Positions 7,062 to 13,839 of a stretch of DNA of 13,860 bases are shown here, in pieces; the stretch's first letter is position 1; the number at the start of each line of letters is the position of its first letter. A program made the translations under genes and the position numbers. Below the pieces are notes generated by a model, which saw only the letters and a program-made list of their open reading frames with translations, searched no databases and was not told where the DNA came from. The stretch spans positions 1 to 13,860 of the forward strand of contig URPV01000031.1 in assembly GCA_900549805.1 (NCBI GenBank). Reading direction: 5' to 3'. Source of the stretch: an uncultured Veillonella sp. Lineage in GTDB: Bacteria; Bacillota; Negativicutes; Veillonellales; Veillonellaceae.

Positions 7062-8135
7062 CTAACCAAGAGAAGCGATGATATCGCCATCAAATCCTTC
7101 TTCTTTCGCTTGGGATTCAGATTTAATATCGATCTTCCAGTTGGTTAATTTTGCTGCTAACCGTGCATTCTGACCAGCTTTGCCGATGGCCAAGGACAAT
7201 TGATAGTCTGGAACGACAACGCGGGACGTCTTGTCTTCTTCGTTTACCTCTACGGATACGACCTTAGCTGGACTCAAAGAATTAGCAATATATTCTGCTG
7301 GATTTTCAGACCACTTAACGATATCAATTTTTTCATCATGCAATTCATCCACAATTGTTTGTACCCGTTGACCGCGAGGGCCTACACAAGCACCAACAGC
7401 ATCGATATTTTCATCTCGGGAGTATACGGCAATTTTGGACCGTGCCCCTGGTTCACGGGCAACGGATTTGAGTTCTACAGTTCCTTCATAGATTTCAGGT
7501 ACTTCCAATTCGAAGAGGCGCTTTAAGAGGCCTGGATGGGTACGAGAAATCATAATTTGTGGACCCCGTGTAGTCTTTTTAACTTCCACGATATAGCATT
7601 TAATGCGGTCCCCTTCGTGATAGCTTTCGCTTTCAATTTGCTCACTAGCTGGCAAAATAGCTTCTGTCTTACCCAAGTCGATGAAGACATTACGGCCATC
7701 TACCCGAGTAATGATACCGGTTACGATATCCCCTGCCCGTTCGGAGAATTCATCATATACCACAGACCGTTCTGCTTCCTTAAGGGATTGGATGAGCATT
7801 TGTTTAGCTGCTTGTGCTGCAGAGCGACCAAAGTTTTTAGGTGTTACATCGATTTCAACGGTATCGCCAACTTCGTAGTTTTTGTGAATCTTTTGCGCAT
7901 CCTCCAGGGAGATTTCCAATTCTGGATCCTCCACTTGGTCAACGACTGTTTTCTTAGCGAATACGGTAAAAGCTCCCGTTTCGCGGTTGATTTCTACACG
8001 CGCTTCCGGATTAGCCCGCTCTTCCTTTTTATAGGCTTGAACTAGGGCATCTTCCAAGGATGTGAAGATTAGTTCTGGTGCAAAACCTTTTTCTTTAGTC
8101 AATACAGCAACTGCTTGAATTAATTCTTGACTCAC
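7062..8135 (-). CDS. nusA: Transcription termination/antitermination factor NusA
   Basis: NusA binds RNA polymerase and nascent RNA and modulates pausing, intrinsic termination and antitermination. The 357-residue product has the RNAP-binding N-terminal domain (about 1-125), an S1 domain (about 133-198, containing GIITRVDGRNVFIDLGKTEAI), KH1 with GPRG (252-255) and KH2 with AIGKAGQNARLAAKLTNWKIDI (316-337). It ends shortly after KH2, so it lacks the C-terminal acidic repeats of E. coli NusA, as is usual in Firmicutes. The start is GTG at 8135, with GGAGG seven bases upstream, 20 bases after the rimP stop. A terminator-like hairpin in the rimP leader upstream suggests NusA may control its own operon (see the finding there). 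Confidence 0.98.
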   Translation of the reverse strand: MSQELIQAVAVLTKEKGFAPELIFTSLEDALVQAYKKEERANPEARVEINRETGAFTVFAKKTVVDQVEDPELEISLEDAQKIHKNYEVGDTVEIDVTPKNFGRSAAQAAKQMLIQSLKEAERSVVYDEFSERAGDIVTGIITRVDGRNVFIDLGKTEAILPASEQIESESYHEGDRIKCYIVEVKKTTRGPQIMISRTHPGLLKRLFELEVPEIYEGTVELKSVAREPGARSKIAVYSRDENIDAVGACVGPRGQRVQTIVDELHDEKIDIVKWSENPAEYIANSLSPAKVVSVEVNEEDKTSRVVVPDYQLSLAIGKAGQNARLAAKLTNWKIDIKSESQAKEEGFDGDIIASLG

Positions 8136-8155
8136 TATTAGTCCTCCAAGATGAT

Positions 8156-8614
8156 TTAAAAATCTAAATGCAAACGAATTTGCGCTATACTACTTCTTTC
8201 AAAAGTAATAAGGCTGTCATCCACCATGATATCGATAGTCTTATCGGTGAAACCCTTGAGTTGGCCTGTATATTGTTTGGACCCTTCCAGGGGTTTAAAC
8301 AATTGTATATCCACATCCCGACCATTGTATCGGATAAAGTCCTTATCCTTTTTCAAAGCCCGATCCAAACCGGGAGAAGATACTTCTAACATATAGTTAT
8401 CTGTAATAGGATCCTCCTCATCCAGTTTTTGGCTCAATTGTTGGCTGACCAATTGGCAGTCATCCAAGTCGATGCCTCCCGGCTTATCCAAGTAAACCCG
8501 AAGATACCAGTCCCGTTCACGAACATATTCGACGTCAACTAGTTCCATATCAGTGTCGGCTATAATAGCTTCCACGATAGTCGATACGAGTTCTTCAACA
8601 GCGTCTCTTTTCAC
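8156..8614 (-). CDS. rimP: Ribosome maturation factor RimP
   Basis: RimP assists early assembly of the 30S subunit. The 152-residue product has the N-terminal alpha/beta domain with ELVDVEYVRERDWYLRVYLD (24-43), the signature LEVSSPGLDRAL (76-87) and a C-terminal SH3-like barrel (about 95-150). Length is typical. The start is GTG at 8614, with AAGGAGG eight bases upstream, a strong site. It is the first gene of the operon, downstream of a promoter at 8704-8732 and a leader hairpin at 8650-8675, and nusA follows after 20 bases. Confidence 0.97.
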   Translation of the reverse strand: MKRDAVEELVSTIVEAIIADTDMELVDVEYVRERDWYLRVYLDKPGGIDLDDCQLVSQQLSQKLDEEDPITDNYMLEVSSPGLDRALKKDKDFIRYNGRDVDIQLFKPLEGSKQYTGQLKGFTDKTIDIMVDDSLITFERSSIAQIRLHLDF

Positions 8615-8649
8615 AGTCTTCGCCTCCTTATTTTCTTCTATTATAAAGG

Positions 8650-8675
8650 AAAGAGTGAGCCAAAGCCCACTCTTT
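8650..8675 (-). terminator. Leader hairpin, candidate attenuator of the rimP-nusA operon and/or terminator of the polA block
   Basis: In minus-strand RNA the arms AAAGAGUGGGC and GCUCACUCUUU pair over 11 bp with one G-U and a UUUG loop. On the plus strand the same position is an A-C mismatch, so the structure is better in minus-strand RNA. The core GAGUGGGC stem is followed by UUUCCUUUAU, a U-tract interrupted by CC. The hairpin begins about 22 bases after the predicted start of the rimP transcript and ends 35 bases before the rimP GTG. It could stop both the rimP leader and read-through from the upstream polA block. Termination efficiency cannot be judged from sequence. Confidence 0.7.
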
Positions 8676-8703
8676 TAAAAAGCTAGTATAAAAGTTCAAC
8701 TAC

Positions 8704-8732
8704 AGTATAGCATAGTCCCTTATTTTATGCAA
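8704..8732 (-). promoter_or_regulatory. Predicted housekeeping promoter of the rimP-nusA-infB operon
   Basis: On the minus strand a -35 box TTGCAT (8732-8727) and a -10 box TATACT (8709-8704) are separated by exactly 17 bases, with a TGn extension before the -10. The predicted transcription start is near 8697, giving a leader of about 83 bases that contains the hairpin at 8650-8675. The architecture is nearly the same as the rpsT promoter. A second TATAAT on this strand (8645-8640) lies downstream but has no convincing -35. Confidence 0.75.
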
Positions 8733-8769
8733 TTGTAGACCTGCAATTCAAAGTCTTCATCTCTACTTT

Positions 8770-9429
8770 TTAGAGGCGAGATTCTAACTCTTCCAAGATA
8801 GGAACTAATTGTTCCTTAAGGGCCGTTTCAAGACCATCTATATTGCTAGCATCCAGATCATGGTTAATCTCCGGATAGTTATGAATCCGTAACTCTGCAA
8901 AAAATTCGCGGCGCAGCATATTAAAGAAGAGGAGAAGACCGGACCGATCATCCATCTTCCTATACTCACCAATAATATAAGACCCATTAATCATACGAAC
9001 CCCATGCTTAGGATCTATATCCCTCACAAAGCCACAGACTTCTTCTGGCATGGCCTGAGAAAAATCCCAGTCCGCAATTCCTGCGTCCTTATATTCCAAG
9101 CAGAAGTTCTGGCTTGGTTCCACCAAAAGTCGGGTCAGTTCTTGAACTGCTCGCTCTTGTAAGCAGGCCCAAAATTCTTCAAAATTATCGCGCCCAAAGG
9201 TGATATCTACAAATTCAAATAAGGGCATGGTGATGCGGACTGTATAATCTTGAACCTCTTGGTCATAAACTGCATCCCATCGCCAGCCTAAATCATTTTC
9301 ATAATGAAAATAACGAACCAAGTTGGCCTCCTGGTCAAGTTCCTTGTCCACTACAAGGCGAAAGGCCCCCACTCTTTCCGGCAGCCAGGAATAATCTAGG
9401 TGGCGAGCTGCCTCAAGGATGGTTTCCAT
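8770..9429 (-). CDS. Conserved-looking hypothetical protein, function unknown
   Basis: I do not recognise this 219-residue protein. It has no signal peptide or membrane segment and is rich in acidic and aromatic residues, with three scattered cysteines, so it is probably cytoplasmic. Distinct stretches are NDLGWRWDAVYD (45-56), MPLFEFVDITFGRDNFEEFW (68-87), NGSYIIGEYRKMDD (147-160) and a helical end rich in Glu and Leu (about 200-219). Base composition and ribosome binding site match the neighbours. The ATG at 9429 is chosen because GAGGAA lies four bases upstream; an ATG at 9441 has no good site. The start overlaps the transglycosylase end by 17 bases, which implies coupled translation. It is the last gene of the polA block, and no clear terminator follows before the rimP promoter. 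Confidence 0.82.
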   Translation of the reverse strand: METILEAARHLDYSWLPERVGAFRLVVDKELDQEANLVRYFHYENDLGWRWDAVYDQEVQDYTVRITMPLFEFVDITFGRDNFEEFWACLQERAVQELTRLLVEPSQNFCLEYKDAGIADWDFSQAMPEEVCGFVRDIDPKHGVRMINGSYIIGEYRKMDDRSGLLLFFNMLRREFFAELRIHNYPEINHDLDASNIDGLETALKEQLVPILEELESRL

Positions 9430-9976
9430 AAAGTTCCTCATACTTTCTTTCGTAGTCTAATACATGTTCAACATAGTTGCGGGTTTCTGGAAAAGGGATG
9501 GCTGATAGATCATTAAAATCATAACCCCAACCCTTATCTTCCATCCACTGATCGACATGACCGTGACCAGCATTATAGGCAGCTAATGCTAAAATTTCAT
9601 TCCCATGATATTCCTTCAAGAGATAGCCTATATACCAAGACCCTAGTCGTATATTGGTTTCTGGATGACTTAGATGGTCGTCCGTCAAGTCCTCCATATC
9701 TAATTTTTCTCCAATCCAGTGGGCTGTATCCGGCATGAGTTGCATAAGCCCTAGAGCCCCTCGCCCAGACTGAGCATCTTCTTGGTACTTAGACTCTTGA
9801 AGGATAATGGCATGAATAAGAGCTGGGGACACATCCTGATCGCCAGCGGCCCTTGCTATGAGACGATCATGGGTGTGAGGATAGGCCCAGGCCCGCGCTA
9901 GGTACGGCTGACCATACTGCCAGTAATAGCAACCTAGAATGATAGCCAACCAAGCAAAATAAGTGTTTACTTTCAC
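9413..9976 (-). CDS. Lytic transglycosylase (SLT family), membrane-anchored
   Basis: Enzymes of this family cleave the MurNAc-GlcNAc bond of peptidoglycan, forming 1,6-anhydro-MurNAc. The 187-residue product has one hydrophobic N-terminal segment (about 6-20), then an SLT domain. The catalytic glutamate is Glu61 in ILQESKY. Further motifs are GALGLMQLMP (73-82), AAYNAGHGHV (132-141) and ETRNYVEHVL (164-173), all typical of the Slt70/MltC-like fold. It is short, with essentially only the catalytic domain. The hydrophobic segment contains IILGC; this is a poor lipobox, so an uncleaved anchor is more likely than a lipoprotein. The start is GTG at 9976, with GAGGT six bases upstream, 45 bases after coaE. 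It overlaps the following unknown gene by 17 bases. Confidence 0.92.
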   Translation of the reverse strand: MKVNTYFAWLAIILGCYYWQYGQPYLARAWAYPHTHDRLIARAAGDQDVSPALIHAIILQESKYQEDAQSGRGALGLMQLMPDTAHWIGEKLDMEDLTDDHLSHPETNIRLGSWYIGYLLKEYHGNEILALAAYNAGHGHVDQWMEDKGWGYDFNDLSAIPFPETRNYVEHVLDYERKYEELYGNHP

Positions 9977-10021
9977 TACACTACCTCATGAATTTAATGG
10001 ATTATCAATTAATTGAGCAAT

Positions 10022-10627
10022 CTAGCGGCTAAAAAGATGCTTTTTCTTATCCCAAAAAGACGCTAAGGTCTTATCTAAGGCTTCTTGATCACCACTATTG
10101 TCGATAATTTCTTGGGCGTAAGCCTTCTTATCATCCAAGTTCATTTGAGCCCCTATACGGGCTTTGGCCTGGGATTCATCAAAATTATTGCGAGCCATAA
10201 GACGCTCTAGTTGAGACTTAGGATCTACATAGACCAACCAAACTTCATCCATGTCCTTATAATAATCATGTTCAATCAAGAGGGGCACATCAAAGATACA
10301 AGCTTTAGCGCCAGCCTTTTCAAACTGGTCCGCTGCCTCTTGAAAGGCCTGACTTAAGTACTTTTTAAAGATGCTATTGAGGATTGCTAGCTTATCCTTA
10401 TCTTGAAAGACTATATCCCCCAAGGCCCGGCGGTTAAGAGTCCCATCCGGCAAGATGACGCTAGGACCAAAGGCCTTTTTCAACTCATCTAGGGCTGGTT
10501 TACCAGACTCAACAATATCCCGTGCCACCACATCAGCATCCACATAAGCTATGCCATGATTCTTAAACCAATTCAAAACAGTCGACTTACCACTAGCTAT
10601 ACCGCCAGTTAATCCAATCTTATACAT
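10022..10627 (-). CDS. coaE: Dephospho-CoA kinase
   Basis: CoaE phosphorylates the 3'-hydroxyl of dephospho-CoA, the last step of coenzyme A synthesis. The 201-residue product has the P-loop GGIASGKST (8-16), the substrate-binding DADVVAR (30-36), LNRRALGDIVF (64-74), DVPLLIE (113-119), the LID arginines in ARNNFDESQAKARIGAQ (145-161) and the closing IDNSGD (175-180). The ATG at 10627 is chosen over upstream in-frame starts inside polA because AGAGGAG lies five bases before it and the family begins right at this MYKIGLTGG. It lies 22 bases after the polA stop. The coaE gene next to polA is a common Firmicutes arrangement, often with mutM between; mutM is absent here. Confidence 0.97.
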   Translation of the reverse strand: MYKIGLTGGIASGKSTVLNWFKNHGIAYVDADVVARDIVESGKPALDELKKAFGPSVILPDGTLNRRALGDIVFQDKDKLAILNSIFKKYLSQAFQEAADQFEKAGAKACIFDVPLLIEHDYYKDMDEVWLVYVDPKSQLERLMARNNFDESQAKARIGAQMNLDDKKAYAQEIIDNSGDQEALDKTLASFWDKKKHLFSR

Positions 10628-10649
10628 AGAATCTCCTCTATCAGAACCC

Positions 10650-13280
10650 CTACTTAACGAGAGCCCAGTCCTTGGCCGCATTCACATCGACAACTAAAGG
10701 CACAGATAGGCTAACAACACCTTCCATAACCTCCCGCAAGAGACCTTCCACCGCTTCTTTTTCAGATGCCACCACCTCTAGTAGTAACTCATCGTGTACT
10801 TGAAGCAGCATACGGGATTGATAGCCCTCAGCTTCCAAACGAGCTTCAACCTGATTCATAGCCAATTTTATAATATCTGCTGCAGAGCCTTGAATAGGCG
10901 TATTCATAGCCATCCGCTCCGCAAAAGACCGGCGATTAAAGTTACGGTTATTGATATCATCTAGGGCGCGAATCCGACCAAACATGGTCATGACCTTGCC
11001 TTCTTCATGGGCCTTGGCAATGACTTGGTCCATATAGGCCCGCACCTTAGGATAGCGACTAAAATACAGTTCAATATAATCCTTAGCCGCCTTTCTAGAA
11101 ATACCTAGATCTCGGGAGAGGCCAAAGTCTGAAATGCCGTAGATGATACCAAAGTTAACAGCCTTAGCATGGGACCGTTCCTCACTAGTCACATCCTCAA
11201 GCTTTTTGCCCAAGACTTCAGCGGCTGTGAATCGATGAATATCAGCCCCCTCTTGGAAGGCTTTAATAAGCGCTTCATCACCACAGAGGTGGGCCAAAAT
11301 CCGCAGTTCGATTTGGGAGTAATCGGCCGATACTAGGTAGTCATAGCCTTGCCCCGGTAGGAAGAGAGCCCGAATTTGTCGTCCCTTTTCTGTTCGTACA
11401 GGGATATTTTGGAGGTTAGGCTCAGAAGATGACAACCGCCCAGTTGCTGTTACCATTTGGTTAAAGCTAGTGTGAATTCGATGTGTCTGTTCATTGATGA
11501 GAAGTCCCAAGCCTTCCACATAGGTGGACAATAGCTTGGTCACAGACCGATAAGCCAAAATCTTCTCAATAATTGGATGTTCTGGACGAAGCACTTCTAA
11601 AACTTCAGCATCTGTAGAATAACCTGTCTTTGTCTTCTTTACTACAGTAAGGCCTAATTTCTCAAAGAGAACAAGACCTAATTGTTTAGGGGAATTAATA
11701 TTAAAGGTCTCCCCAGCTAAGGAGTAGATATCCTCTTGTAGTTCCTGAACTTCCGCCTTGAATTGAATACGAGTTGCCGCTAACTTATCAGGATCTATAT
11801 AGATGCCATTCTTTTCCATAACTAATAGGGTTCGTACAAGGGGCAGTTCCATGTCTGCATAGAGATCCCATAAGTTTTCTGCCCGTAGAGCTTCTTTTGC
11901 CGTCTCAGCCATAGCAAAGAGGGCCATAACCATAGAGAGCGATTCTTGGTCCCCTCCTACAGGTCGAATGGACGGCACTTGGAAGCGCTCTGTCAGGTAG
12001 AGAATGCCGTAATTGGTCCGCGTTGGATCTAAGAGATAAGCCATAAGGCTGAGGTCAAATAGACGAGCTTGTCCCGCCTTATCCTTGAGACCTATATTTG
12101 CAGGCTTATCTAAATCGAAGACCTGCAAGAGGTCTTTAGCCTGACTAGTAATGATTGAGGAGGCTCCCTGCAAGGCTTCATATAGGCCTTCCACCTGCTT
12201 TTGATCCACCCCATCTAAGACAATCGCTTCATCCCCATTGTAGAGAAAAGCCTGTTTAATGCTTAAGAATGGGTTTTTACCATCACAAGTTAAATGTACG
12301 GCTAAGGCCTTACCTTGATAGTAGTCTTTAGTAAGACCCTCCAGCCCCTTATAGGAGATAGATTCAACCTCATCAAGACTGCCAAAGAGGGAGTCTGCCC
12401 CACCCAAGTCTTGCCCTCCTAAGGCCTTGGTCATGCGTGGCGTTAGCTTAGAAAAGCCCAATTGTTGAAAGAGTGGTTCCACCTCTGTAGGATGATAATT
12501 GACAACAAAATCTTCCGGCTGAGCTTCCAAGTCCATATCTGTTTTAATGGTTGCCAAGGTGCGAGACAAGTAGGCCAGGTCCTTATGCTCTTCTAAGCGC
12601 TCTTTCAATTTCTTGCCGGACACCTCATCTAAGTGATCATAAATACCATCTAGATCACCATAGGCGGTAATCAGTTTGAGGGCCGTTTTCTCCCCTATCC
12701 CTGGAACACCTGGAATGTTATCGGAGGAGTCGCCCATGAGGGCTTTCATTTGAATAACCTTATCCGGTCCATACCCATAGAGGTCGGTCATGTTGTCGGT
12801 CGTCACCTCTAGCATGTCGGAAATACCCTTTTTGGTGAGCATAACAGACGCATGCTTATCAACTAACTGCAAGGTGTCACGATCGCCTGTAATAATGTGG
12901 ACCTGCATAGTAGGACCAGCCAATTTCTTGGATAGTGACCCAATGATATCGTCCCCTTCAAAGCCTTCTTTTTCGATGACGACAATGCCAAGACTTTGTA
13001 GGACTTCGCGGATTAAGGGGAACTGTGGCCGCAAGTCGTCTGGTGCATCAGGACGATTCCCCTTGTAATCACTATACATATCGGTACGGAAGGTCACCTT
13101 TCCCTTATCAAAGGCTACCACCGTATAATCTGGTTGTAAGTCTTCAAAGAGTTTGATGAGCATGGTCATGAACCCATACACGGCATTGGTCGGTTGCCCT
13201 GTAGCAGACTTGAGAGGAGGGAGGGCAAAAAAGGCTCTATAAAGTAAAGAAGAGCCATCTATTATCATTAATTTTTTCAT
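10650..13280 (-). CDS. polA: DNA polymerase I
   Basis: Pol I fills gaps and removes RNA primers in replication and repair. The 876-residue product has an N-terminal 5'-3' nuclease domain (about 1-290, with FEGDDIIG at 107-114, TGDRD at 131-135 and the helix-hairpin-helix GVPGIGEKTA at 191-200), a degenerate 3'-5' exonuclease domain (about 310-470) and the polymerase domain. Polymerase motifs are A DYSQIELR (653-660), B RSHAKAVNFGIIYG (702-715) and C QVHDE (827-831). The DxE exonuclease motif (FDTET in E. coli) is absent, so proofreading activity is unlikely, as in several Gram-positive and Thermus enzymes. The ATG at 13280 has GAGGTG just upstream. The gene is divergent from rpsT and heads a block with coaE, the transglycosylase and the unknown gene. 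Confidence 0.98.
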   Translation of the reverse strand: MKKLMIIDGSSLLYRAFFALPPLKSATGQPTNAVYGFMTMLIKLFEDLQPDYTVVAFDKGKVTFRTDMYSDYKGNRPDAPDDLRPQFPLIREVLQSLGIVVIEKEGFEGDDIIGSLSKKLAGPTMQVHIITGDRDTLQLVDKHASVMLTKKGISDMLEVTTDNMTDLYGYGPDKVIQMKALMGDSSDNIPGVPGIGEKTALKLITAYGDLDGIYDHLDEVSGKKLKERLEEHKDLAYLSRTLATIKTDMDLEAQPEDFVVNYHPTEVEPLFQQLGFSKLTPRMTKALGGQDLGGADSLFGSLDEVESISYKGLEGLTKDYYQGKALAVHLTCDGKNPFLSIKQAFLYNGDEAIVLDGVDQKQVEGLYEALQGASSIITSQAKDLLQVFDLDKPANIGLKDKAGQARLFDLSLMAYLLDPTRTNYGILYLTERFQVPSIRPVGGDQESLSMVMALFAMAETAKEALRAENLWDLYADMELPLVRTLLVMEKNGIYIDPDKLAATRIQFKAEVQELQEDIYSLAGETFNINSPKQLGLVLFEKLGLTVVKKTKTGYSTDAEVLEVLRPEHPIIEKILAYRSVTKLLSTYVEGLGLLINEQTHRIHTSFNQMVTATGRLSSSEPNLQNIPVRTEKGRQIRALFLPGQGYDYLVSADYSQIELRILAHLCGDEALIKAFQEGADIHRFTAAEVLGKKLEDVTSEERSHAKAVNFGIIYGISDFGLSRDLGISRKAAKDYIELYFSRYPKVRAYMDQVIAKAHEEGKVMTMFGRIRALDDINNRNFNRRSFAERMAMNTPIQGSAADIIKLAMNQVEARLEAEGYQSRMLLQVHDELLLEVVASEKEAVEGLLREVMEGVVSLSVPLVVDVNAAKDWALVK

Positions 13281-13307
13281 AATTCACCTCATAGAAATAT
13301 ATGCTTT

Positions 13308-13316
13308 ATTATACCA
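13308..13316 (-). promoter_or_regulatory. Possible polA promoter (extended -10)
   Basis: On the minus strand TGGTATAAT gives a perfect -10 (13313-13308) with a TGn extension, 28 bases before the polA ATG. The -35 region at the usual spacing (CCATTT) is poor, so the extended -10 may carry most of the recognition. It lies back-to-back with the rpsT promoter. Confidence 0.55.
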
Positions 13317-13348
13317 TAATTAGGCCTCATAAATGGGTGGGAAAAGCC

Positions 13349-13377
13349 TTGCATCAACCTAAGCCCTATGATATAAT
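13349..13377 (+). promoter_or_regulatory. Predicted strong promoter of rpsT
   Basis: TTGCAT (13349-13354) and a perfect TATAAT (13372-13377) are separated by 17 bases, and TGA precedes the -10 as a TGn extension. Transcription should start near 13384, giving a leader of about 34 bases before the TTG start. The boxes and spacing match those of the rimP operon promoter. Confidence 0.8.
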
Positions 13378-13403
13378 CATTCAGGAAAAGTATCTTTAGT
13401 AAG

Positions 13404-13410
13404 AGGAGGT
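13404..13410 (+). promoter_or_regulatory. Ribosome binding site deciding the rpsT start
   Basis: AGGAGGT is a full Shine-Dalgarno match located seven to eight bases before TTG at 13418. A GTG reading frame start at 13409 lies inside this site and cannot be used, so the TTG is the real start. Confidence 0.85.
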
Positions 13411-13417
13411 GACTACG

Positions 13418-13678
13418 TTGCCAAACATCAAATCTAGCATCCGCTCCGTGAAAACTGACGCTGAACGCCGTGCAAAAAATGCACAAGTTAAATCTCAAGT
13501 TCGTACAGCTACTCGTAAAACTGTAGAAGCTGTTGCGGCTGGTCAAGCTGAAGAAGCAAAAGCTGCTTTCATCAAGGCTACATCCGTAATCGATAAAGCT
13601 GCTAACAAAGGTGTTCTTCACAAAAATACAGCTGCTCGTAAAAAAGCTAACTTGGCTGCAAAAGTTAACGCTCTTTAA
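13418..13678 (+). CDS. rpsT: Small ribosomal subunit protein bS20
   Basis: S20 binds 16S rRNA early in 30S assembly. The 86-residue product starts MPNIKSSIRSVKTDAERRAKN, the family start, and is very rich in Ala and Lys in three long helices. It ends with the conserved HKNTAARKKANLAAKV. Length is normal (E. coli has 87 residues). The start is TTG behind a near-perfect AGGAGGT. E. coli rpsT also starts with UUG, which there is tied to autogenous translational control, so a similar control is possible here. Codon use differs from the neighbours, with many GCT, CGT and AAA codons, as expected for a highly expressed gene. It has its own promoter and terminator, so it is monocistronic, and is divergent from polA. 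Confidence 0.98.
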   Translation: MPNIKSSIRSVKTDAERRAKNAQVKSQVRTATRKTVEAVAAGQAEEAKAAFIKATSVIDKAANKGVLHKNTAARKKANLAAKVNAL

Positions 13679-13705
13679 TAGGTCGCTAACACAGCTTGAA
13701 AAATA

Positions 13706-13730
13706 GAGGCTCTTAGGAGCCTCATTTTTT
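13706..13730 (+). terminator. Intrinsic terminator of rpsT
   Basis: GAGGCTC and GAGCCTC form a perfect 7-bp GC-rich stem with a TTAG loop, followed by ATTTTTT. It lies 28 bases after the rpsT stop. The A-rich stretch before the stem (GAAAAATA) could give weak termination on the minus strand as well. Confidence 0.92.
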
Positions 13731-13761
13731 CTACTTACTCTATACCACCCTGTGGTCGTAA

Positions 13762-13781
13762 GGATTAGGTTAAGCTAATCC
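13762..13781. repeat. Small inverted repeat between rpsT and the right-edge terminator
   Basis: GGATTAG and CTAATCC form a 7-bp perfect inverted repeat with a 6-base spacer (GTTAAG). No T-run follows on either strand, so it is not an obvious terminator. The surrounding 110 bases between the two opposing terminators hold no reading frame that I can support. Confidence 0.4.
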
Positions 13782-13839
13782 CAGTCTTCGGTCATTCCAT
13801 AACACATCAACTGAAGACATCTACTCTATGACATAACGC

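Noticed and set aside
7536..8045. Plus-strand open frame of 169 codons opposite nusA
   Set aside because: Antisense shadow of a well-conserved gene, with no recognisable domain or ribosome binding site.
8640..8645. Second TATAAT on the minus strand upstream of rimP as an alternative promoter
   Set aside because: No acceptable -35 lies 16-18 bases upstream, where the hairpin arm is found; the promoter at 8704-8732 is much better.
8615..8700. T-box or other large riboswitch in the rimP leader
   Set aside because: The leader is only about 83 bases and shows a single hairpin without T-box or other known aptamer motifs.
9920..9976. Lipoprotein signal in the transglycosylase (IILGC)
   Set aside because: The residue before the Gly-Cys pair is Leu rather than a small residue, so the lipobox is weak; an uncleaved N-terminal anchor is more likely.
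10005..10016. Perfect 12-bp palindrome TCAATTAATTGA between coaE and the transglycosylase gene, with a weak promoter-like arrangement
   Set aside because: AT-rich palindromes of this size are common by chance; the -10 match is poor and would put the transcript start on the ribosome binding site.
13409..13417. GTG start for rpsT three codons upstream
   Set aside because: The GTG lies inside the Shine-Dalgarno sequence; the family starts at the TTG (MPNIKS).
13289..13621. Minus-strand open frame of 110 codons opposite rpsT
   Set aside because: It is the Ser/Phe-rich antisense of the Ala/Lys-rich S20 gene and spans the divergent promoter region; rpsT is certain.
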